The notes beneath the pieces are model-generated. The model was given only the letters and a program-made list of their open reading frames with translations. It had not been told where the DNA came from and did not search any database. Of a DNA stretch of 64,000 nucleotides, positions 55,943 through 64,000 are shown piece by piece. The stretch covers positions 105,264,796-105,328,795 of the forward strand of contig NC_081412.1 in the NCBI RefSeq assembly GCF_030272615.1. The letters run 5' to 3'. The DNA is from Cryptomeria japonica. Its lineage: Eukaryota > Streptophyta > Pinopsida > Cupressales > Cupressaceae. The position numbers and the translations under genes are program-made. Positions within the stretch are counted from its first letter, which is position 1, and the number at the start of each line of letters is the position of its first letter.

Positions 55943-56921
55943 ATGATGAAGAAGGAAGGTCCAAAGCTCAACAGAGAAAACTATAGGATATGGATCAATA
56001 GAATGAAGATTTGCATTAAGAGTCTAGGAAGTCAATATTGGGATCATGTAGAAACTCAATATGTTGCACATACTAGAACTCTGACTGATGATCAGAAGAA
56101 AGAACAACAAGAAAACCATCAAGCATTAGAAGCTATTATTAGTTCCCTATCTGATGTTGAATATGTAGATGTTTATGGTCTTGAAACTACATATGAAGTA
56201 TGGAAAAAACTTGAAGAGATTTATAGCAGTGATGAACATGTTTTAGATTTCTAAAGAAGAGAGTCTAAGAGGAAAGTTTGATGACATGAGGCTGTATGAA
56301 GGTGAGAATATCCAGCAGTATGGTCAAAGGATAAAAGAGATAGTTTGTGAAATTAAGAGTGTAGGAGGGAAAGTGGAAGATGCCACGACGATCAGTAAGG
56401 TACTGAAAACCCTGCTACCAGTCTATGCTATTCAAGTTGCAGCTATTCAAGAGCTGAAGTCCATTGAAAAAACTAAGGTAACTCTTGACTCCATCATTGA
56501 CAAGCTTACTGCTTTTGAATTAAATGGTTATGATGGTAGTGTACAAAAATCTGAGTCTACATTTAGAGCTTCTGTTTCTAACCCATCTGTGAGAAAAAGT
56601 AGAGATACTAGTCATGATTATGAATCTAGATCCAGCAGAGATGTTGATGATGAAGACAATTTATTAGAGCTTGAAGAATTATGGGCAAAGCAGTTACCTA
56701 GAGGCACTAGTAAATATAGAGGTAAACTACCTTTAAAATGTTTTGCATGCAACAAGATTGGTCACATAGCAGCTAATTGTTCTAATGGTGAAAATGAACA
56801 CAACAAAGATAAATTCAAGAAGTATAAGGGTAAAGGCAAAAGAGATTGTCTTATTGCTATTGATAGTGATATCACTAATGAAGAATCTGATGACAATGCT
56901 AGTGAAATATTGTGTTTGTAG
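55943..56921 (+). pseudogene. Cop3 gag
   Basis: ATG at 55943 (MMKKEGPKLNRENYRIWINR...), a copia capsid (UBN2-like) protein with YEVWKKLEEIY, LYEGENIQQYGQRIKEIVCE and LLPVYAIQVAAIQEL. One CCHC knuckle, CFACNKIGHIAANC, lies near 56740. A frameshift lies near 56250 in the middle of the capsid, and another joins to protease near 56920. Confidence 0.85.
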
Positions 56922-57847
56922 CTATTAAGGAAGAGATATCAGACCAGAAGGCATTAGTATCCAGGATGGATAGCTCTCATGATTGGATCATTGATAGTGG
57001 TTGTTCACATCATATGACTGGTGATCAAAGAAGATTTATTTCCTTGAAGGAATTTGATGGCGGTGTAGTTAGATTTGGCAATAACTCACCCTGCATGGTT
57101 AAAGGTAAAGGAGTTATTTCTCTTAACAAGAAGAGCAATGCAGATGATGTCTACTAGGTTGAAGGACTCAAGCACAATCTTTTAAGTATGGCACAACTTA
57201 ATGACAAAGGATACCCACTGTAGTTTAAAAATGTTATGTGCAAAATCTTTGACAACAAAAGTGAATTGATTACAACCAGGAAACAAACTAAAGGTAACTT
57301 GCTTCATCTTAATTCTAAAGTTAGCAACTATTTTATTGCAAAAATAGATGATAGCTGGCTTTGGCATAGGAGATTTTTTCATATAAACTTTGATAACATT
57401 GTTAAAGTGAGTAAGTCTAAGACAGTGAGAGGTTTGCCTTAGTTAGACAAACTGACTAATGCCCTTTACAAAGAATGTCAGTTAGGAAAGATGACTTCTT
57501 CAACTTTCAAAAGAAAATCCTTTTCAGTAGAGAACTTGTTAGACTTGGTTCATATAGATCTTTGTGGACAAATAAAAACAAAAATCATTCAAGGTGATAG
57601 ATATTTCATGATTCTAACTGATGATTGCTCAAGGATGACATGGGTCAGATTCTTGAAAGATAAGTCTGAAGCTTTTGGTAAGTTCAAGGCATTCAAGGCC
57701 TTAGCAGAGAAAGAGAGTGGTGATTACATTAGCAAATTTGAGGCTACGAGTGATGAAGGTATATTTCTTGGCTATTCCACCAAGAGTAAGGCCTACAAAT
57801 GTTTTAACAACCAGACACAAATAATTTTTGAGATTGCGAGTGGATGA
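56922..57847 (+). pseudogene. Cop3 protease and truncated integrase
   Basis: The protease has WIIDSGCSHHMTGDQRRF with the Asp-Ser-Gly site (about 56985-57040). TAG stops fall near 57155, 57221 and 57440. Gag-pre-integrase (WLWHRRFFHINFDNIV) and the first integrase Asp (HIDLCGQ) are present. At about 57716 the reading jumps from KALAEKESG to YISKFEATSDEGIFLGYSTK. Compared with Cop1, roughly 110 residues are missing, including the second Asp and the Glu. Confidence 0.85.
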
Positions 57848-59685
57848 ATTTCCTGAAGTCTTAGAAGGAACTAGTTCAAAGAAGAAGGATGAAGATCCTT
57901 GCATTTTGTTTTTGGAACCAGAAACTATGAAATCTAAAACTAGAAAAGCAAATTCTGATGCACCAATCCAACCGGAATAGATAAATTTAGAAGAAAATGA
58001 TGATAGTGAAGAAGCTAAACATGAAGATAATGATCATGTTATTCCTAGATATGTGAGACTGAATCACAATCCTGAGCAGATTATTGGAGATAAGGATGCT
58101 GGAGTGCTAACCAGAAGAAGAATCAGAGAGAATTCTTGCATGATCTCCACCATTGAACCAAGAACTACTAAGGAGGCATTTGGTGATGATCATTGGGTTA
58201 AAGCTATGGAGGAGGAATTGGATCAAATTGAGAAGAACAACACTTGAACCCTAGTACCCCGACTGGTAAATAAGAATGTTATAGGTACTAAATGGGTATA
58301 TAGGAATAAATTGAATGAAGATGGTGTTGTAGTTCGCAACAAGGCAAGATTAGTCTGCAAGGGTTATGCACAAGAAGAAGGAGAAGATTATGGAGAAACT
58401 TTTGCACCACTAGCAAGACAAGAAGGTGTCAGAACTTTACTTGCATTTGTAGCCCATAAAAAGTTCAAGGTATATCAAATGGATGTTAAGTTTGCATTTT
58501 TGAATGGGCTATTGGAAGAAGAGGTATACATAGGCCAACTAGATGATTATGATTTGAGTGATGAGAAAGACATGGTATGCAGATTGCATAAGGCTTTATA
58601 TGGATTAAAGCAAGCACCCAAAGCATGGTATGAAAGGATTCGTACACATCTAATGAAGACAAGCTTTGCAAGAATGAGTGATGATAGTAAAATTTATCTC
58701 ACGTTTGAAGAAGATGAAATAATGGCCAGTGAAGTATTTGTTGATGATAATATATTTGGAGGTAATGATGTCATGAGAAATAGTTTTGTAGATGAAATGA
58801 GAAATGAGTGAAATGTCTTTAGTATGGGAAATAATTTTTTTATAGGTTTGCAGACACAACAAATGAAGAATGACATTTTCATTACATAGTCTAAGTATGT
58901 GAAAGAGGTTTTGAAGAAATTTGGCATGAGTGACTGTAAACTAGTTGGGACACCAATGGTTATAGGTTATAAGTTGTCCAAGGAAGATGAATCTAAGTCT
59001 ATTGATGAGAAGGAATACAGGTCCATGATTGGAAAATTGCACTATGTTGTTCACAGCAAACCAGACATAGCCCATCGGTTGGTATAGTTTCTAGATTTCA
59101 GAAGAATCCTAAAGAGACACACCTAATAGAAAGCAAGAGAATCTTTAGATACATGAAAGGTACTGTTGACTATGGATTATGGTATCCATATGGAAGAAAC
59201 TTTGATTTGAAGGCATACACAGATGTTGACTTGGTAGGAAATGTTGATGACCAGAAAAGCACAATCGGTGGAGCATTTTTTCTTGGAGAAAGTCTTGTTT
59301 CATGGAGTAGTAAAAAGGAGAGTTGTACTTCATAATCTACTACTAAAGTTGATTATGTTGTAGCTTATATGAATTGCACACAGGGTATTTGGATGAGGCA
59401 CATTTTGGAAGGTTTTAAGATGAATATTTCAAAACCTATAAGATTTTATGTGATAACACAAGTGCCATAAATATTTCTAAGAATCCTGTTTTGCATGCAC
59501 GAACCAAGCACATTGAATTGAAATATCATTTCTTGAGGAAATAAATTTAGAGAAAAGATGTTATATTAGAGCATGTTTCTACCAAGGAGCAGCTTGCAGA
59601 TATTTTTACCAAACCTCTTCCTTAGATTACTTTTGAGTATCTTAGAAGTGAGTTAGGGGTTGTCTCTCTTCATGAAGTCAATTGA
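57848..59685 (+). pseudogene. Cop3 reverse transcriptase and RNase H
   Basis: The RT part has [45 protein letters not shown] and a catalytic motif FVDDN (both Asp kept). RNase H has AYTDVDLVGNVDDQKSTIGG. Breaks are a TGA at 58246 (in place of Trp), shifts near 58811 and 59085, and TAG near 58888. The natural stop is at 59683-59685. Confidence 0.85.
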
Positions 59686-60414
59686 ACATGATGTTGAATG
59701 CATTAGTCCCTAAAACACTTGCAAAATTTTCCAAGGGTTGATGTAGAAGTGGATGTATTCCACAGGGGAGCATAAAGTGTTGGCACTATGGATATGTGTG
59801 GCATTGATGTTTTGTCATTGATGTCAACACTATCTATTACCGACAAACAGAGTTATACTAACTGATATAGATGGTTACCGACAGACAGGTTACCGATATA
59901 AGATCTAGTGTTACTAGCTGAAGAGATTATCTATTGTACACTTCTGACATGTTTGGATTAGTAAAGTATATTGGATTTCATGTGTTATATGCTCCATAAG
60001 AATATTTTGGTCAATTGGTATTGTCTTGGTAATTGGATCTTATCATACACTCTAGTAAACCCTTACCGACACTAGTTTATGGCTTTACTGGTAGAGATTT
60101 CATTGAGGAATTGTGACAAGATGCACAATTGGTGTTGGTGTAACTTCTTTGATGATTTCAGGATGCTGAAGATGTTCATTGATCATGCTTCAATCGCTTA
60201 AAGACATTGCTTTGGCATGGTGGACCCAGAATAGATCCGGTACCTATCTAGGTTATGGACCGGTATCATGCTAGCATGTACTCTACACATTATCTGGATG
60301 ATTCAAGATTTTTAATGGATTTGGTATTATTGTTTTGATCTTAAGCCGACATGGCATATCATTGTAAAAAGGAATTATGTAATTGTAATATATTTAGGTG
60401 GCCGACCTAATTGG

Positions 60415-61451
60415 TGTTGGTATTATGGATGACTTTTTCATGTGTTGCATTGGTTTTGTCATTGATGTCAACACTTGTCTTCTTGGAGGTTTGCATTGTT
60501 GATTTGGCACTATGGTTATACTAGTTTATTGTTGAACCGACATATTATAGTTAGTGGCTTATGCACATTCACCGATATATGTTCACCAGCAGGGTATATG
60601 GCTCACCGACAACGATGATAACTTGGAGATCATTTGGTTATGTCGAAGACATGGGTTGGAAGCTTGGATTTGGTGTATTGCTTATGGAGATGGTTTATTG
60701 ATTGGATAATATGGTAAATGTATTGAGTCGACATGTTGTATCACATCAAGACTTATTTTTAATTGATTTTAATTATAATATTTTTAGTGAGCCGACCTAT
60801 ACATTTGGTCTTAGTTTTTGTATATATTATTGTAAGATCTTATTGAAGATCGGTTATAGGATCATGGTATGAGTGTGTTCGAGTATTGAAGAGAGAAAAT
60901 AAGCAGATCCTTGTGCAAATCATGTAGACATTATTTCAAGGTTGTAGGAAGGTTATGAAGGTATTTGACACTCATGTTCAGAGCTTAAACCGGTACTAAA
61001 TCCAACATTACAGATGCTATTTTGAGTAGTACATTATCATTGGATTTAACCATCCAATTGTGTAGTCAGTGTGACTCCTATTTTGTGATTGAGCAGTGAC
61101 CTCTAGGTGGTTGGCCTTTCTGCATGTGCAGACCCCATTTGTATACACTTAATATCTGTAGTAGTATCATCTGATTGTGGGTAAGGTTTCTCAATGTGGT
61201 TTTTCCCTTACCAGGTTTCCACATCAAAATATCTGTGTTATGTGTTGTGGATGTTGTTTCTCTTTCTGTTTTATGCATTAAGTTAAACTGGTACTGCTAT
61301 AACTTTTAATCTATTTTATCGACACTTAAGTTTGGTTTATTGCTATTAAGTTTAAGTTGGAATAATTTTCATTTGGATTATAATTTATTAGCAACTAGTT
61401 CACAACTTATTCACCCCCCCTCCTCTCAATTGTCCTTCCCAGCTCCTAACA
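60415..61451 (+). mobile_element. SoloC: 1037-base solo copia LTR
   Basis: It starts TGTTGGTATTATGG and ends CTCCTAACA, flanked by a perfect ATTGG duplication (60410-60414 and 61452-61456). Nothing but LTR lies between. It carries the same 3' hallmarks (AATGTGGTTTTTCCC near 61191, C-run near 61412) and a start related to the Cop4 LTR, so it is a relative that inserted and then recombined to a solo LTR. Confidence 0.88.
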
Positions 61452-61474
61452 ATTGGTTTAGGCCTTAGGGTTTG

Positions 61475-61482
61475 TATAAATA
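61475..61482 (+). promoter_or_regulatory. Cop4 LTR TATA box
   Basis: TATAAATA followed by AGAGG, in the right half of the LTR just downstream of the SoloC insertion. The solo LTR therefore separates most of U3 from its core promoter, by about 1.04 kb. Confidence 0.6.
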
Positions 61483-62118
61483 AGAGGTAGAAACTCTTTG
61501 TAAAGTATCATGGTTATTTGAAAGGTCATGGTCAAGGAATGTAATGTGCAAATATTGTAATATCATTAAGGAAGAGTAGTTGATCGATCATCGATGATCG
61601 GATTAGTTTCAGAAGAGGATTTAGTCCTCCGACATTGAGCTTAACCAGGACTGTAATCAGGCACAGTAGATGTTATTTCCAGAAGTTCACTCTATTGGAT
61701 TGTTGTCCATTTATCTTGAGAAGGTTGCAACCTCTCTATAGTTAGTGAGACTCTTTTTGTAACAAGAAGTACGCTCTAGGGAATGTGCCTTCCTGCAAGT
61801 GTAGGCCCCTCATTGTAACACATACTTTCTACAAAAGTATCATCTAACTATGGGTAGGCTTCCCAACATGGTTTTTCCCTTTTTGGGTTTTCCACGTACA
61901 AATAATGGTGTTATGCGGTATGGTTACTTTTCATTGATTATCTGGTTAATTGTTAAATTTTAATTATTTACCGGTATCTATTTCTACCGACATTTGTTTG
62001 TGCTTTACCGGTACTCTGATTTGTCTAAGGTTATATTGTGGATTAAAAGTTATTATCTGTTAACAAATGATTCGATCCCCCCCCCCTTTCTCAGTTGTTC
62101 ACCGATTATCCTAACAAT

Positions 62119-62130
62119 TGGTATCAGATC
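62119..62130 (+). other. Cop4 primer-binding site
   Basis: TGGTATCAGATC, two bases after the LTR end, matches the initiator-Met primer site except for one base. Confidence 0.85.
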
Positions 62131-62174
62131 TTTGGTCCTCTTTTGCATAAGCTTAACCACTTGTGGTAGATCCT

Positions 62175-63731
62175 ATGCAAGCTAACACTTCTAATCCATC
62201 GGCAACTATTTTCAGAAGAGAAATACCTAAGCCTGATGGAATAAATTATAGGATATGGAAAATTCGAATGGAGACTCATCTTAGATGTCTTGGGAAGGAT
62301 ATTTAGGAGATCACTGAGAAAGGATACACACCTTATGATCTGACATCCAACAATCCTTCTCCTGCAAACCTAGACAAGAATATTGAAAATGATTGCAGAG
62401 CTAGAGATGCCCTCTTGTGCACACTTACTGATCAAAAAATCATAGGATTGACTGACAAATCATTGACTAAGGTTATATGGGGAAAATTACAAACTTTGAA
62501 TGAAGGTGACCCTACTGTCAAAATTGATAAACTTGATGGTTACCGAGTAAGGTATGAAAACTTGAAAATGGAAGAAAATGAAAGAATTGTTGTGTTTATA
62601 GAAAGAGTAAATGAGATTGTTATGGGAATTCAATGTTGTGGAGGATTTCTAAGTGAAGATGAAAAAGTTTCCAAAGTCTTGAGAGCCCTTCTACCGGCTT
62701 ACAAGATGAAGGCAACTACAATTAATGAGTTAAGAACAATGACAAACACTTCAATCAACAAAGACATTTTGATTGGGAAATAATCTGCTTTTGAGCTTGA
62801 AGAATTTGGATCTTTTGGAGCTCTGAAGTCTGAACCTGCTTTTCATGCACCATCATCAAAATATACCAACAAAAGTGATTAGAGAGCCCTATATGCAAAA
62901 GAATTGGAAGAAATGAGGAAAGAAGATGAAGAGCTTGAGCAACTTGAAGCCTTATTTTCTAGAAGACTACCTAAAGGTCCAACTAGAAGTAAGTATGAAG
63001 GAAAAGGACCTTTTAAATGTTTTGCATGTAATAAGATTAGTCATTTTGCATCTAGATGTCCTGAAAGGAATGCAAGGTTTGAGGAAAGAGTTAAGAAAAC
63101 TTTTAAGCCTAACCCAAAAAGGTATAGATTCAAGAAAAACAAACACTACTACATAGCAGATGAGGAAGGATTAACTGATGACTCTGGAGATGAACCAGAA
63201 GAAGAACCAGCTAGTGGATCTGGAAATGGAAAGAAATGGGTATTCTATGCTTTGAAAGAAGATGAACCAGAACTGGCTATCAAAAATGAAGAGAAGGCCC
63301 TAGAAGCAAAATTTGAAGATAAGGATGAATGGGTAATTGATAGTGGATGCTCACATCATATGACTAGAGACAAAAGGAAATTTATGTCCCTGCAAGAATA
63401 CAATGGTGGTCAAGTCAGATTTGGAGATGACAAGGCATGTATGATCAAAGGTAGAGGTATTATTTCTTTGGATGGCAAGCATAACATTGATAATGCCTAT
63501 TACGTAGAAGGTTCAAGGTATAATCTTTTGAGTGTTGGTCAATTAGTTGATAAGGTTTTTCAACTTCAGTTTAAGGATAAAAAATGCAAAATCATTAATA
63601 AAATTGGTTTGGAGATTGCAACTAGTATTCAGATAGGAAGTAATATCTTTCACTTGAACACATGTAATAAGACATGTTTGATTTCTCATATTGATGAGAG
63701 TTGGCTATGGCATGAGGTTTTTCCATGGTAA
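62175..63731 (+). pseudogene. Cop4 gag and protease
   Basis: ATG at 62175 (MQANTSNPSATIFRREIPKP...). Gag has the copia capsid pattern (GINYRIWKIRMETHL, YRVRYENLKMEENERIVVF) and one knuckle, CFACNKISHFASRC (63019). The protease has WVIDSGCSHHMTRDKRKF (63331). Gag-pre-integrase follows, with YNLLSVGQLVDK and SWLWHE. Stops are a TAG near 62305 (for Trp), TAA at 62780 and TAG near 62879. A frameshift near 63716 ends the frame. Confidence 0.88.
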
Positions 63732-64000
63732 TTTTGATTGTATTGTTAAGATCAGTTCAACTAAGGCAGTCAGAGATATACCTAAGATTATGAAGCCTCA
63801 TAACCCGATATGTAAGGAATGTCAATTGGGTAAGCATGTTAGAAACTCTTTTAAAAGCACACATGATAAATCTAATGATGTACTTGATTTGATTCACACT
63901 GACTTATGTGGTCCAGCAAGGACTAGAAGCTTTCAAGGTGATAGGTATTTCATGTTGATTATTGATGACTATTCTAGAATGATGTGGGTGACTTTTCTAA
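63717..64000 (+). pseudogene. Cop4 integrase start, continues off window
   Basis: After the frameshift the reading continues with CKECQLGKHVRNSFKSTHDK, the catalytic Asp in HTDLCGP and GDRYFMLIIDDYSRMMWVTF up to the window edge. No stop is seen in this part. Confidence 0.85.

Larger units (their letters stand above)
54448..59777 (+). mobile_element. Cop3: Ty1/copia element, 5' LTR to pol end
   Basis: It starts TGTTGGCATTTGC, preceded by TGGTT (expected target copy; its partner is off-window). The 5' LTR is 1425 bases; primer site, gag, protease, integrase, RT and RNase H follow. No 3' LTR of this family is reached: after pol (59685) about 90 bases remain, including ACAGGGGAGCATAAAG, and then Cop4's LTR begins. 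Cop3's 3' end probably lies beyond Cop4. Confidence 0.85.
59778..62116 (+). repeat. Cop4 5' LTR, interrupted
   Basis: The two halves join across SoloC at GCCGACCTAATTGG / TTTAGGCC. The right half has TATAAATA, AACATGGTTTTTCCC (61870), a C-run (62078-62087) followed by TTTCTCAG, and the end ATCCTAACA. Confidence 0.8.
59778..64000 (+). mobile_element. Cop4: Ty1/copia element, runs off the window
   Basis: It starts TGTTGGCACTATGG, abutting the Cop3 tail. The 5' LTR (59778-60414 and 61457-62116, about 1.3 kb in total) is interrupted by SoloC. The primer site, gag, protease and the start of integrase are present. It is the least damaged copia gag-protease here: gag and protease share one frame from 62175 with three stops. 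Pol continues past 64000. Confidence 0.85.

Overview
The window is plant nuclear DNA made almost entirely of nested LTR retrotransposons. I found no host gene, rRNA or tRNA gene. The evidence for a plant is the Ty1/copia and Tat-like Ty3/gypsy gag-pol sequences, initiator-Met primer sites, long AT-rich LTRs and heavy C-to-T decay. The depth of nesting, the long LTRs and the style of the unknown accessory ORFs suggest a large, slowly purged genome such as a gymnosperm (a conifer, perhaps yew-like). That last step is inference, not proof.

Layout, with names used below. GypL (1-3057, +) is the right-hand part of a giant gypsy LTR that entered a copia LTR (LTR-L, 3058-3682 plus 8439-8979). LTR-L is also split by Cop1 (3683-8438, +), a copia element with a deleted 5' half. 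A probable piece of the 3' LTR of Cop2 (minus-strand copia) follows at 8980-10162. Gyp1 (10163-37303, -) sits inside that Cop2 LTR. It is a Tat-like gypsy element with LTRs of about 4.4-4.8 kb. Its 3' LTR is split by GypS (13059-20977, -, TSD CCTAG), a 7.9-kb element with one intact 1024-codon ORF and no polymerase. Its 5' LTR is split by SoloG (30848-34632, TSD AACAT), a 3.8-kb solo LTR. Cop2 pol resumes at 37583-39855, is split by NAout (39861-53965, +, TSD CCATC), and ends at 53971-54447. NAout is itself split by NAin (44345-51197, +, TSD AATGT/GATGT). Cop3 (54448 onward, +) interrupts Cop2 again. Cop4 (59778 to beyond 64000, +) interrupts Cop3 just before its expected 3' LTR. The Cop4 5' LTR holds a solo LTR, SoloC (60415-61451, TSD ATTGG).

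Three things stand out. First, both LTRs of Gyp1 and the diverged GypL carry a protein-coding region of about 2.8 kb inside the LTR itself. Second, NAout and NAin are related non-autonomous elements. They have copia-type LTRs, primer sites and purine tracts but no protease, integrase or reverse transcriptase. They encode a coiled-coil protein with four CCHC knuckles and a second, unknown protein of about 1070 residues. Third, Gyp1 has an extra RNase H domain between protease and reverse transcriptase.

Nearly every coding region is dead. The in-frame stops are overwhelmingly TAG, as expected if methylated CHG sites decayed. The copia elements and NA elements share LTR ends (TGTTGG start, GTGGTTTTTCCC motif, C-run before the end), so the NA elements were probably mobilised by copia enzymes. 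All identities are from reading the sequence; no database search was run.
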